Shown here: piece by piece, positions 37,254-46,156 of the stretch | Layout: each line of letters begins with the position of its first letter | Position numbering within the stretch: the first letter of the stretch is position 1 | Assembly (NCBI GenBank): GCA_025058345.1 | Contig: JANXEN010000003.1 | Coordinates: forward strand, 1-64,000 | Origin: Sulfolobales archaeon | GTDB lineage: Archaea; Thermoproteota; Thermoprotei_A; Sulfolobales; NBVN01 | Length of the DNA: 64,000 nt | Direction: 5' to 3' | Translations under genes and position numbers: made by a program | Notes under the pieces: model-generated | Seen by the model: the letters and a program-made list of their open reading frames with translations, nothing else | What the model was told of the DNA's origin: nothing | The model's database searches: none

Positions 37254-38243
37254 TTGTTAACCCAAGATAAATTACTCGATATGTATTATAGGATGGTATT
37301 GATTAGGGCTTTTGAGGATAGGGTTCATGAGCTCTTCACTCAGGGTAAAATACCTGGCTTCGTACATCTCTACGCTGGTGAGGAGGCTGTAGCAGTAGGT
37401 GTTATATCTCATTTAAGGAGAGGTGATTACATAACTAGTACCCATAGGGGACATGGTCACTGTATAGCTATGGGTGTTGATGTCAAGGGAATGATGGCTG
37501 AGCTTTATGGTAAGAAGACGGGGACTTGTAGGGGGAAAGGCGGTTCTATGCATATCGCTGACTTTGAGGTTGGGATGTTAGGCGCTAACGGTATTGTTGG
37601 TGCTGGGGGTCCTTTAGCTGTGGGGGCTGCTTTAGCCGCTAAGTATAAGGGGGGTGGGGGTGTAGTTGTATGTTTCGCCGGTGATGGTGCTCAAAATCAG
37701 GGTGCGGTGCTTGAATCTCTTAACGCTGCCGCTATTTGGAAGTTGCCAATAGTATTTGTTGTGGAGGATAACCAATACGCTATATCGTTGAGGAGTTTAT
37801 CATCTACTAAGCTTCAGCCGAGGGTTTCTACCGCGAGGTCTGTTGCTGAGAGGGCAGTTGCGTTCGGAATACCTAGCGTCACCGTCGATGGTATGGATGT
37901 ATTAGCTGTGTATGAGGCAGCTAAGGCCGCTGTTGAGAGAGGTAGAGCTGGTGAAGGTCCTTCACTCCTCGATTGTAAGACGTACAGATATTATGGGCAT
38001 TTCGAAGGTGATCCGATGGTTTATAGGAGTGTTGAAGAAATAGATGAGTGGAGGAAGAAAGATCCGATAAAGCTGTTTGAGGAGAAGTTGCTGAAGAGTG
38101 GAATTGCTACTCAAGCGATTCTCAGCGACTTACGTAGGAAGGCAGCACTAGAGGTTGATGAGGCAGTCAAGTTTGCTGAGGGGAGCCCATATCCGGAGCC
38201 TAGTGAGGCGTATACAGATGTGTTTACAGACCCGTATTACTGA
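37254..38243 (+). CDS. 2-oxoacid dehydrogenase E1 component, alpha subunit (pyruvate/acetoin type)
   Basis: The 329 residues carry the thiamine diphosphate motif from GDG (143-145) to N173 (CFAGDGAQNQG to VVEDNQYAIS), and THRGHGH and GKGGSMHIAD upstream, typical of PDH and acetoin dehydrogenase alpha chains. With the beta chain it decarboxylates the 2-oxoacid (or cleaves acetoin) and passes the acyl group to lipoyl-E2. The start is TTG 37254, behind AT-rich promoter-like DNA; 150 bases separate it from the hydrogenase operon. The AcoX-like gene in the operon favours an acetoin or broad-range substrate. Confidence 0.9.
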   Translation: MLTQDKLLDMYYRMVLIRAFEDRVHELFTQGKIPGFVHLYAGEEAVAVGVISHLRRGDYITSTHRGHGHCIAMGVDVKGMMAELYGKKTGTCRGKGGSMHIADFEVGMLGANGIVGAGGPLAVGAALAAKYKGGGGVVVCFAGDGAQNQGAVLESLNAAAIWKLPIVFVVEDNQYAISLRSLSSTKLQPRVSTARSVAERAVAFGIPSVTVDGMDVLAVYEAAKAAVERGRAGEGPSLLDCKTYRYYGHFEGDPMVYRSVEEIDEWRKKDPIKLFEEKLLKSGIATQAILSDLRRKAALEVDEAVKFAEGSPYPEPSEAYTDVFTDPYY

Positions 38244-38254
38244 AGGTGATTAAG

Positions 38255-39238
38255 ATGAGTGGAGTAAGGGAAATCACGTTTGTAGAGGCTTTAAATGAGG
38301 CGTTACTCCAGGAGATGGAGAGAGATCCTACAGTAATAGTTATGGGTGAGGATGTAGGAGTTTATGGCGGCATATTTGGAGTCACTAAGGGTTTACTAGA
38401 TAGGTTTGGGCCTGATAGAGTTGTAGACACCCCAATCTCTGAGACTGCGTTTATCGGTGCTGGAGTCGGCGCAGCTGCTGCTGGATTAAGACCTGTAGTA
38501 GAGCTGATGTTTGTCGACTTCTTCGGAGTTTGTATGGACCAGATCTATAACCAAGCCGCGAAAATGCGTTACATGTTCGGAGGTAAAATAAAGATTCCCC
38601 TAACCGTAAGAACTACGATAGGTGGCGGTGTTTCAGCTGCAGCGCAGCACTCGCAGGTACTCTACTCAATCTTCGCACACGTCCCAGGACTTAAGGTTAT
38701 AGTTCCTTCAACACCCTACGACGCTAAGGGACTTCTAATAAGTGCTATTAGAGACGATAATCCTAAGATGTTCTTCGAGCATAAGTTGCTTTACGGGGTT
38801 AAAGGTCCTGTACCTAAGGAGCCTTACACCATACCCTTCGGAACCGCAGATGTTAAGGTGGAGGGAAGCGACGTAACGGTGGTTGCAGTTGCCTACATGG
38901 TGCATGAAGCTGTTAAAGCTGCTAATGAGTTGAAGATGAATGGGATAAGTGTTGAGGTCATAGACCCGAGGACTATAGTACCTTTCGATAAGGATGCGGT
39001 ATTCAAATCTGTTAAGAAGACAGGGAGGTTGGTAGTAGTTGATGAGGACTACGAGAGGTGTGGATTTGCTTCATGGGTAGCGGCCTTAGTTGCTGATGAA
39101 TGTTTCGCCTATCTAGACGCACCTATAAAGAGAGTAACTACGCCGACAGTACCTATTCCCTTCAGCCCAGTATTAGAGAAGGAGATCTTACCGAACGCCG
39201 AGAAGATAATTAAGGCTGTAAAGGAAGTAGTTAAGTAA
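38255..39238 (+). CDS. 2-oxoacid dehydrogenase E1 component, beta subunit
   Basis: About 327 residues with beta-chain signatures: VIVMGEDVGVYGG, DTPISETAFIGAGVGAA, GG.SAAAQHSQ and VPSTPYDAKGLL in the first domain, and VEVIDPRTIVPFD in the C-terminal transketolase domain. GGTGAT four bases before ATG 38255 fixes the start over the upstream GTG at 38246. It forms the alpha2beta2 E1 with the preceding gene. Confidence 0.92.
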   Translation: MSGVREITFVEALNEALLQEMERDPTVIVMGEDVGVYGGIFGVTKGLLDRFGPDRVVDTPISETAFIGAGVGAAAAGLRPVVELMFVDFFGVCMDQIYNQAAKMRYMFGGKIKIPLTVRTTIGGGVSAAAQHSQVLYSIFAHVPGLKVIVPSTPYDAKGLLISAIRDDNPKMFFEHKLLYGVKGPVPKEPYTIPFGTADVKVEGSDVTVVAVAYMVHEAVKAANELKMNGISVEVIDPRTIVPFDKDAVFKSVKKTGRLVVVDEDYERCGFASWVAALVADECFAYLDAPIKRVTTPTVPIPFSPVLEKEILPNAEKIIKAVKEVVK

Positions 39239-39296
39239 CACTCGAATTAAAATAACTTGTTTTCTTATACTGCCTAAACTCATTTGGTGTTAAGTA

Positions 39297-40304
39297 ATGA
39301 GTACTAGGGTTGGTTTAATTATAAATCCGGATGCAGGTAAGGACATTAGGAGGCTAGTATCATCAGCTAGCTATACCAGTAACTTCACTAAGGTTGAGTT
39401 AGGTAAGAGGGTTGTTATGGGGTTGAACGCCAGCGGTGTTGATGAGGTGCTAATCATGCATGATAATTACGGCCTAGGGGAGGACGTGGTCAATATGCTA
39501 TCTACACACATAAATACTCGATTAACGTTAGTTGAGACTAAAGGCTCTGGAACCGTTCAAGACACCTTAGTAGCTGCTGAGAGGATGAGGAGATCGGGGA
39601 TTAAGGCAATTGTCGTTGTCGGCGGTGACGGCACTCTGAGGGCGGCCTTCAAGAGCTGCGGCAGTGATTTACCGATGGTGTGTGTGGCTGCTGGAACTAA
39701 TAACGTGACCGGTGCTTACTATGACGCTACATTGGCTGGATATGCTGCAGGGTTAGTGGCTACAGGGGTAGTTGGAGGTGAATGCTTGAGGAGTGCTAAA
39801 GCTCTTGAAGTCTTAATCAATGGGCGAAGCTCAGATGTTGCGGTCATTGATGTAGCATTTATGAGAAAGTCTTACGTAGGTGCTAAGGCGATCGTAGATG
39901 TGAGTGACATTGTCTACGCAATCTTCAGTAAGGGCGAGCCTACAGACATCGGCTTAGCATCTATTTTAGGCTTTTTAGACCCTACACCGTTTGAAAGCGA
40001 TCGTGGATGCTTCGTAGAGTTCGGTGACGGCGGTTTAGAAGTTAAGGCCATCATAATGCCAGGTGAGTTTAGGGTAGTACGCATTAAGGACTACAAGAAC
40101 TTGAACGTTGATGAAGTAGTTTCGATACCTTCCGGTAGATATGTAGTGGCTTTAGATGGGGAGAGGGAGTTGGAGGTTTATGAGGGTGACTCAGTCTCGG
40201 TTAGAATTACTCGTAAAGGGCCGCTCTTAATAAACGTCTATAAAGTTTTGAACACTGTTTCAGGGGCCTGCAAGAGAGGTGCTTCATTTGGTCGTCGAAG
40301 TTAG
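39297..40304 (+). CDS. AcoX-like ATP-NAD kinase family protein
   Basis: The NAD-kinase fold is shown by INPDAGKD (9-16) and VVVGGDGTLRAA (107-118), with AAGTNNVTGAYYDA after it. The length (335) and the NPxAG start match the AcoX branch found in acetoin and other 2-oxoacid dehydrogenase operons, whose true reaction is not established. It sits between E1beta and E2 and overlaps E2 by 17 bases, so it is co-expressed with the complex. A cofactor-related job, such as phosphorylating NAD or a small metabolite, is inference. Confidence 0.82.
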   Translation: MSTRVGLIINPDAGKDIRRLVSSASYTSNFTKVELGKRVVMGLNASGVDEVLIMHDNYGLGEDVVNMLSTHINTRLTLVETKGSGTVQDTLVAAERMRRSGIKAIVVVGGDGTLRAAFKSCGSDLPMVCVAAGTNNVTGAYYDATLAGYAAGLVATGVVGGECLRSAKALEVLINGRSSDVAVIDVAFMRKSYVGAKAIVDVSDIVYAIFSKGEPTDIGLASILGFLDPTPFESDRGCFVEFGDGGLEVKAIIMPGEFRVVRIKDYKNLNVDEVVSIPSGRYVVALDGERELEVYEGDSVSVRITRKGPLLINVYKVLNTVSGACKRGASFGRRS

Positions 40305-41484
40305 GATGCCTAAGCTAGGGTTAACGATGACTAAAGGGACTGTTAAGAAGTGGTTGAAGTCTGAAGGAGACCGAGTGAGTAAGGGTGAACCGTTGTTCGT
40401 TATAGAGACTGAGAAGATATCGTCTACCGTAGAGGCCCCTGCTTCCGGATATCTCCTAAAGATATTGGCTCAAGTAGGTAGTACATTACCTGTGGGGGCT
40501 CCAGTAGCTTATATAGGTGAGTTTGGTGAGGCTCTACCGGAGGTTACTCCACCTCTACCGGTTTCTGAGGCAGCTAAACCAGTAGAGAGGGAGGCAGAAG
40601 CGGTGTCTAAACCAGTTACCCCAACACGTGTGAGGGCAACGCCGAGAGCTAAAGCATTAGCTGAGAGGGAAAGGATAGACTTGACAGCAATAAGGGGTTC
40701 AGGGCCTGGGGGCTTAATAGTTGAGGAGGACGTCATTAAGTACTTACATGAGGTTAGGGCTAGGACTAAGTCTGGATTAAGGGTTAAGGAGGTAATACCT
40801 CTGACATCTCTGAGAAGAACTATAGCGGAGAGGATGACCGAAAGTTTGAGGTCTATGGCTCAAGTAACAATTATGAGGGAGGAAGTTGTCGATGCGTTAA
40901 TCAAAGTTAAGAACGAGTTACAGCAACAGATTGAGAAGGATACGAATATCAGATTAACTTACACCCCTATACTGGTTAAAGTTGTTGCTGAGGCTATTAA
41001 GAAATTCCCAATAGTGAATTCCACGCTTGAGGATGATAGCATTAAAATCTTAGATGAGATTAATGTGGGATTCGCTGTAGCTGTAGATCATGGATTAGTC
41101 GTTCCGGTAGTTAAGGATGTAGATAAGAAGAGGTTAAGGGAGATAGTGGTTGTTTGTAATGACTTAGCTCGTAGGGCGAGAGAAGGTCAACTAACTATGG
41201 ATGACGTCTCAGGCGGGACCTTCACCATAACCAACTTAGGTATGTTTGGAGTTGATGCGTTCACACCTATAATTAATCCACCTCAAACAGCTATATTAGG
41301 GGTGGGAAGGTTTATACCTAAGCCGGTGGTTATTGATGATAAGGTCGCAGTCGCTAACACATGCGTATTCAGCCTGACCTTCGACCACAGAGTGATGGAT
41401 GGCCACACAGCTGCACAGTTCCTCAACGAGTTAATTAATCTAATCAAAGATGAACATAGATTGAGGGCTGTTTTAAGTGAGTAG
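40288..41484 (+). CDS. Dihydrolipoamide acyltransferase (E2)
   Basis: One lipoyl domain with the lysine at K43 (ETEKISS), a Pro/Ala/Val-rich linker (about 80-118), a peripheral subunit-binding domain (TPRAKALAERERIDL and GSGPGGLIVEEDV) and the catalytic domain ending with DHRVMDG (H about 367, D about 371). It is the core of the complex and transfers the acyl group to CoA. I use TTG 40288, seven bases behind GAGAGGT; GTG 40279 is less well placed. It overlaps AcoX upstream and E3 downstream. Confidence 0.92.
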   Translation: MVVEVRMPKLGLTMTKGTVKKWLKSEGDRVSKGEPLFVIETEKISSTVEAPASGYLLKILAQVGSTLPVGAPVAYIGEFGEALPEVTPPLPVSEAAKPVEREAEAVSKPVTPTRVRATPRAKALAERERIDLTAIRGSGPGGLIVEEDVIKYLHEVRARTKSGLRVKEVIPLTSLRRTIAERMTESLRSMAQVTIMREEVVDALIKVKNELQQQIEKDTNIRLTYTPILVKVVAEAIKKFPIVNSTLEDDSIKILDEINVGFAVAVDHGLVVPVVKDVDKKRLREIVVVCNDLARRAREGQLTMDDVSGGTFTITNLGMFGVDAFTPIINPPQTAILGVGRFIPKPVVIDDKVAVANTCVFSLTFDHRVMDGHTAAQFLNELINLIKDEHRLRAVLSE

Positions 41485-42823
41485 TGAAGAATTCGATGCA
41501 TTAGTTATTGGTGGTGGACCAGCTGGTTATTGGGCGTCTCTAATAGCATCTATTAGAGGACTTAAAGTGGTGTTGGTTGAGGAAGGTAGGGTAGGTGGTA
41601 CTTGCCTAAATTACGGGTGTGTGCCGTTAGTCACTTCAATGAATTACTTATCCACTGTAGACTTAATTAGGAAGCTGTCTTCGGAGGGTTCAGGCATATT
41701 TGTTAAGGATCTGGAGGTGGATATCGGTAAGGTATTCGAGTATGTTGAGAAGAACGTAACGACGCCTATATCTGAGGGTATGAGGAAGACTTTAGAGGAC
41801 CTTGACGTAAGGATAATTTCTGGCAGAGCAACCCTCATAAACGAACGTACTGCTAAGGTTGGGGATAAAGTCATCGGGTTTAAGAGGGCGGTAATCGCCT
41901 CAGGGCTGAGTTGGAAGTCCCTTGAAGGGGCTCTACCATGTGTGGAGTTCACTAGGATTAGGGAGAAGCCCAGTAAGGTGTTAGTGGTTGGTGGTAATCC
42001 CTTCGGCCTTTCAATCGCATCGCTCTTCAGCATGTTGGGTTGTGAGGTGTTAGTGGTTGAGGGATCTACGAACGTGTTAGAGGGATTTGACACGGAGGTA
42101 TCTGAGTACTTACTAATGATGCTGAGGGAGAAAAACATCGAGGTCATGTTGAATACTAAAGTGGTTAAGGTTGTTCTTAGTGGTGACGGTAAGAAGGTAC
42201 GTCTAAGCACTCCTGAAGGGGAACTTCATTTAAGTGTTGATGTAGTGTTTGATGCTGTGTCATACTCTCCTAGGCTGGATTCTTTGGGTGGGGTTAAGGT
42301 AGATCTGGAAAAAGGCTATATCCGCGTTGACGAACGCTTAAGGACTAGCGTAGGTAACATCTATGCTGCGGGTGACGTTACAGGCACATCACAGTATGCC
42401 AACGTTGCCATAGTTCAGGGAATCGTAGCTGGTGAAAACATTTCAGGGAATGACTTGAGGATTAATCTGAAGTTGTTGCCGAGATACTTGTTTACCTATC
42501 CTGAAGCGTTTTCAGTAGGTCTCACGGAGAGTGAGGCTAGGAAAGCAGGATACGTGGTTTCTGTGGCGCGTCAATCCTTAGCAAGCAACCCGATCTTAAG
42601 AAGTGTTGGCAGTGCGGGAATGGTTAAGGTTGTTGTTGATGCTAATTACGGCGGCATTTTAGGGGTTCAGGCTGTCGGTCACGGAATTACTGAGCTAATA
42701 AATGAGGGGATATTAATGGTTGCCCTAGAGTCTACATGCGGCTCCATAATAAATACGTACCTTGCACATCCAACGGTAGGTGAAGTGCTTAGAGACTCTC
42801 TCATTCAGGTATATAGACCATGA
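41477..42823 (+). CDS. lpdA: Dihydrolipoamide dehydrogenase (E3)
   Basis: FAD-binding VIGGGPAGYWAS (10-20), the redox disulfide GTCLNYGC (C43, C48), NAD-binding VLVVGGNPFGLSIAS, a second FAD motif IYAAGDVTG and the C-terminal catalytic pair in LAHPTVGEVL define the enzyme. It reoxidises lipoyl groups on E2 with NAD. After the second cysteine the usual IPSK is VPLV, and the central dinucleotide loop is GNPFG rather than GxGxxG, small departures that may affect cofactor choice. The gene overlaps E2 by eight and the ligase gene by four bases. Confidence 0.9.
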   Translation: MSSEEFDALVIGGGPAGYWASLIASIRGLKVVLVEEGRVGGTCLNYGCVPLVTSMNYLSTVDLIRKLSSEGSGIFVKDLEVDIGKVFEYVEKNVTTPISEGMRKTLEDLDVRIISGRATLINERTAKVGDKVIGFKRAVIASGLSWKSLEGALPCVEFTRIREKPSKVLVVGGNPFGLSIASLFSMLGCEVLVVEGSTNVLEGFDTEVSEYLLMMLREKNIEVMLNTKVVKVVLSGDGKKVRLSTPEGELHLSVDVVFDAVSYSPRLDSLGGVKVDLEKGYIRVDERLRTSVGNIYAAGDVTGTSQYANVAIVQGIVAGENISGNDLRINLKLLPRYLFTYPEAFSVGLTESEARKAGYVVSVARQSLASNPILRSVGSAGMVKVVVDANYGGILGVQAVGHGITELINEGILMVALESTCGSIINTYLAHPTVGEVLRDSLIQVYRP

Positions 42824-43527
42824 TGTTTAGGGTTTTAAGTGACTTAACTCCGTCAGACCCTTACGAAAATCTAGCTGTTGAGGAAGCATTAAGTAACGTT
42901 AAAATCACTTCACCTATAATCAGGTTTTGGGTAAACGTTCCGTCAGTTATTCTAGGAATGTTTGATAGGGTTGAGGATGAGGTCAACTTAGATTACTGCA
43001 TAGATAATGAAGTGATTATAGCTAGGAGGCATACAGGTGGGGGGACGGTCTATCATGATGAGGGAAACTTAAACATATCGTTAATAATCCCTAAAACCAC
43101 TTACTTAGATTTAGGGACGTGCTACAGGGTGTTAGGTTCGTTATTAATTCAAGCGATTAATTCTTTCGGAGTTAGGGTTGACTACGTCGATTCTAACGCA
43201 TTGATGATAAACCGTAAGAAGGTCTCCGGCATGGCTGGATCTTTAACTAAATATTCGCTTCTATGCCACTCTACGTTCCTAGTAAATAGTGACTTAGTAG
43301 CTCTTAGGAACTCGTTAAAGAGATTAAAAAGTGATGTAACGAACCTATCGGATGAGGTGGGGGAGACATTAAAACCATACGACATACACAAGGCGGTGCT
43401 TAACGCACTCCGTAACGTATTTAATACAGATTTAATTACGGACTCATTAGGTAGCCATGAAGCAACGTTTGCTAGGAAATTATACCTAAGTAAATACTCC
43501 CGCGATTACTGGATATATAGGGCTTAA
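42820..43527 (+). CDS. lplA: Lipoate-protein ligase A, catalytic domain
   Basis: RRHTGGGTVYHD (69-80) and NRKKVSGMAGS are the lipoyl-AMP binding motifs of the LplA/BirA fold. It attaches lipoate to K43 of E2, and its four-base overlap with E3 couples its synthesis to the complex. The length (235) fits archaeal LplA without the C-terminal accessory domain; in Thermoplasma that domain is a separate gene (LplB), which I do not see next to it. Activity may therefore need a partner encoded elsewhere. Confidence 0.88.
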   Translation: MMFRVLSDLTPSDPYENLAVEEALSNVKITSPIIRFWVNVPSVILGMFDRVEDEVNLDYCIDNEVIIARRHTGGGTVYHDEGNLNISLIIPKTTYLDLGTCYRVLGSLLIQAINSFGVRVDYVDSNALMINRKKVSGMAGSLTKYSLLCHSTFLVNSDLVALRNSLKRLKSDVTNLSDEVGETLKPYDIHKAVLNALRNVFNTDLITDSLGSHEATFARKLYLSKYSRDYWIYRA

Positions 43528-43594
43528 TATGCGATGAATCTAACCTAAATGAATAGCTATAAACGCCACCTCAACATGTTAGATTGTTTAACAA

Positions 43595-43602
43595 TTTATA
43601 AA
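43595..43602 (+). promoter_or_regulatory. TATA box for the membrane-protein gene at 43639
   Basis: TTTATAAA lies 37-44 bases before the ATG at 43639. It predicts a leader of about 15 bases containing GGAG. Confidence 0.45.
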
Positions 43603-43638
43603 CTCCCCCGCAAATATTGTTTAGGTATAGGAGTTAGG

Positions 43639-44043
43639 ATGAACGTAAATAACCTCCCCCTTCTGGTTAGTAGAGTGAAGCTTCTGCTATACATAGCGTT
43701 GTATTCATTCCTATGTGTAGGTTTAGTACTACTCTCTTTCTCGGTAGTGATCATCATAACAACCTCAGTGCTAAGCATGACTAACTTATTTGGCTTTGAA
43801 CTTCTGGACTTACCTAGAATAGTTTATCTTATGCTATCCGGCGTGATCTCTGTCTACGGATACATTGAGGTGGGTGATATGATTAATGCTTTAGATAGTG
43901 GACGTTTTGAAGGTTTGAAGGAAACCTTAATTATCTGGGGGTTTCTAGGGCTGGTATTCGGCCTTGTATTGCCAGGTCTTACAATACTAATCGTGCTAGT
44001 TAGGTATTATGGTATGCTTATAAAGGCAACTGCAGTTAAGTAG
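43639..44043 (+). CDS. Small membrane protein of unknown function
   Basis: Counting from ATG 43639 there are 134 residues with three to four hydrophobic segments (about 15-42, 55-70, 90-120). A longer open frame begins at 43549, but its first 30 codons would cover the TATA box at 43595; the inner ATG has TAGGAGTTAGG just upstream. The GRFEGLKETLIIWGFLGLVFGLVLPG segment resembles loops in small archaeal DUF973-like proteins, only weakly. It is followed at 15 bases by another membrane protein gene. Confidence 0.5.
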   Translation: MNVNNLPLLVSRVKLLLYIALYSFLCVGLVLLSFSVVIIITTSVLSMTNLFGFELLDLPRIVYLMLSGVISVYGYIEVGDMINALDSGRFEGLKETLIIWGFLGLVFGLVLPGLTILIVLVRYYGMLIKATAVK

Positions 44044-44057
44044 TCATAGGTGCTTAC

Positions 44058-44792
44058 ATGTCCTACGTGTACAGTAAAAAGTTCATGGTGTTTAGCCAGA
44101 TATATGGGCAGGCAATAATTTTCATACTCGCGATAACCAACACGTACTATCCTCAGTACCTCAACTACACGTTCCTAATATTCATTATATCTATGTTTAT
44201 AATGATGTATGTTACCTTCAGAACTTCATTGAAGCACGTTGTAGGTTCTGAGTCTAGGGAAATACGGGGAGGCAGGAAGTTACTAGAAGTTAAATACGAT
44301 GATGTTATGAGCGTCGTTAAGTATGATGCTAAGTTAAATGAAGAGCTTAAACCAATGATGAAGACCACACTATTAAGCTTAATCAATACGTTCATAATAC
44401 TTGCATGGTACTACATATACTTTAACGTAGTTATACATAGCTTCGAAGGTGCGGACTTAACCATTAAGTTCTTTGGTTTTCTACTAGGCTACGAGATACC
44501 GTACGTTGCTGTAACAGTTGTTAACCTATTCACTAGGAAGTCTGTTAGATACATGATCCAAGTAATCAGGGATTTCACGATTTACGACAGAGGCATTGTG
44601 GGGTCTGGAGTATCGATTAAGTTCCCCCTTGCAAGTAATTACGAAGTTAAGGTTGAGGCCGGTAGGAAGTTCGTCGAAATAGCTAAAATTGATAAGAACT
44701 CGATAATTAGGTACAGATTCTACAGTAAGAGTTACGACCGGATAGCCGATATAGTGAATAAGTATGGTAAACCTAAGAGTGAGACGAAGTAG
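44058..44792 (+). CDS. Membrane protein, possibly DUF2208-like
   Basis: The 244 residues have two N-terminal helices (about 14-30, 36-54), a charged cytoplasmic stretch (GSESREIRGGRKLLEVKYDD), two more helices (about 100-122, 132-160) and a C-terminal beta-rich domain of about 80 residues. The arrangement and the FYPQY-like YYPQYLNY start recall archaeal DUF2208 proteins, a family of unknown function. It overlaps the next gene by 29 bases. Confidence 0.5.
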   Translation: MSYVYSKKFMVFSQIYGQAIIFILAITNTYYPQYLNYTFLIFIISMFIMMYVTFRTSLKHVVGSESREIRGGRKLLEVKYDDVMSVVKYDAKLNEELKPMMKTTLLSLINTFIILAWYYIYFNVVIHSFEGADLTIKFFGFLLGYEIPYVAVTVVNLFTRKSVRYMIQVIRDFTIYDRGIVGSGVSIKFPLASNYEVKVEAGRKFVEIAKIDKNSIIRYRFYSKSYDRIADIVNKYGKPKSETK

Positions 44793-46146
44793 TTATTTTA
44801 CTTTTACATCCCTACTGACATTATTCATAGCGTTATCGATGAGCATACATCTTCAAACCTCACCATCACATTACGAACTACCAATTAACATATCGAGGAT
44901 ATATTCTGCAGGATTTCTGTCTGCAGATACTTTACTAATAGCTACTGATTTAGGCGTCTACTTTCTAGGAGTTGATAAAGGCTTATTTTACGGAATTCCA
45001 ATAAAAGGCATTTACGATGTAGAGGTTGTCGACGTTATTGATGGAATTCGATTATTAGGTGTTGGTGAAAGTTTCGGTAAGGCCAGCATATTGATCTTCA
45101 ATCAACCTGAATTAATTACTTTCATCAAGTACTTGGTGAACTCTACATTATACGATGCTGTAGTAATCAACAATACGGTAATAGGTGTTGGGTACGTTCA
45201 AGTAAACTCCTCCTACAGCATGCTCCTTACGGTACGTAATTTAAGTTCTTTAGAGAATTACGTAGCTTTTTGTCAATCAGCATGTTATGGAAGGAAATTA
45301 ACGGTAACCAACGATGGGATGATTTACTTATTTGGGTCATATTACGTGAGAGGTCAGACCTATCAATGGAGTTATGACGTGTTCTTCAGCGTATTGAGAG
45401 ATAACCTACTGTCTGGGAGGTTGTTAAGTTTAGATGGTAATGATTACGTAATTAACGCATTCTTAACGAATGCTTCAATTTATCTAATTATTAATTCTGA
45501 GTTGGCAGGGCTTCATGTCATTGTAATAAATCAGGACGACCTTAATGCATCGCCATATAGGGTATTAGTGAGTGGTGATAAGGTCTTAGGCACCGGAGCT
45601 ACCCACCATAAGGATTTGCTACTGATTGGGGCTAGGGACCGAACTCAGAAGAACATGTATGTAATTTTAATCAATACTACCTCATTAGATATCAATTCAT
45701 ATTACCTAGGTAGCAACTCATTGGACATGTTGGTAGTTGATGAATGGATATTGATTCTAAATAATTCACCTATTTACGGAAACAGCATACTATCCATGTT
45801 TAGCTTTAAGGACTTTTTAACTCATCTAAAAAGATTTAATTCAATAAGTTCAACACTTACGGTTGTCAACACATACATAACAGATTTCGAATCTCTCCTC
45901 ACTAAGCATAGTATTGGATATGATGAGGGAGCTATCTCCGTATCCCTATCGCGGATTAACGTTACAGCTACAAGAAATCTATACGACGTTACAGGTACTT
46001 CAAGTACTGCTAATTATGTGGATAAACCCCTTTATGTATTTAAGGATGCGGAACTCAAGTGGGGTAAAATCGCGCTCCTGGTTTTTGGCTCTATCTTCTT
46101 ATTATTGTCTATAATGCTTAAGTTTTTAATGAGGGCTAGAAGTTAA
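44764..46146 (+). CDS. Exported protein with C-terminal membrane anchor, unknown function
   Basis: An N-terminal signal-like helix (about 12-27), some 400 residues of repeated beta-strand-like blocks and a C-terminal helix (about 436-455) with a basic end (RARS) give the layout of an S-layer-side or archaellum-side anchored protein. Blocks such as LLIATDLGVYFLG, GVGYVQVN and LLLIGARD spaced at about 45-60 residues suggest a beta-propeller. Several N-x-S/T sequons support export. No family was recognised. It overlaps the preceding gene. Confidence 0.5.
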   Translation: MVNLRVRRSSYFTFTSLLTLFIALSMSIHLQTSPSHYELPINISRIYSAGFLSADTLLIATDLGVYFLGVDKGLFYGIPIKGIYDVEVVDVIDGIRLLGVGESFGKASILIFNQPELITFIKYLVNSTLYDAVVINNTVIGVGYVQVNSSYSMLLTVRNLSSLENYVAFCQSACYGRKLTVTNDGMIYLFGSYYVRGQTYQWSYDVFFSVLRDNLLSGRLLSLDGNDYVINAFLTNASIYLIINSELAGLHVIVINQDDLNASPYRVLVSGDKVLGTGATHHKDLLLIGARDRTQKNMYVILINTTSLDINSYYLGSNSLDMLVVDEWILILNNSPIYGNSILSMFSFKDFLTHLKRFNSISSTLTVVNTYITDFESLLTKHSIGYDEGAISVSLSRINVTATRNLYDVTGTSSTANYVDKPLYVFKDAELKWGKIALLVFGSIFLLLSIMLKFLMRARS

Positions 46147-46156
46147 GGAGTTGGTG

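Noticed and set aside
41644-42210. Long open frame of 188 codons opposite dihydrolipoamide dehydrogenase
   Set aside because: The sense strand has intact family motifs throughout; the antisense translation is low-complexity Ser/Thr/Leu and has no start signals.
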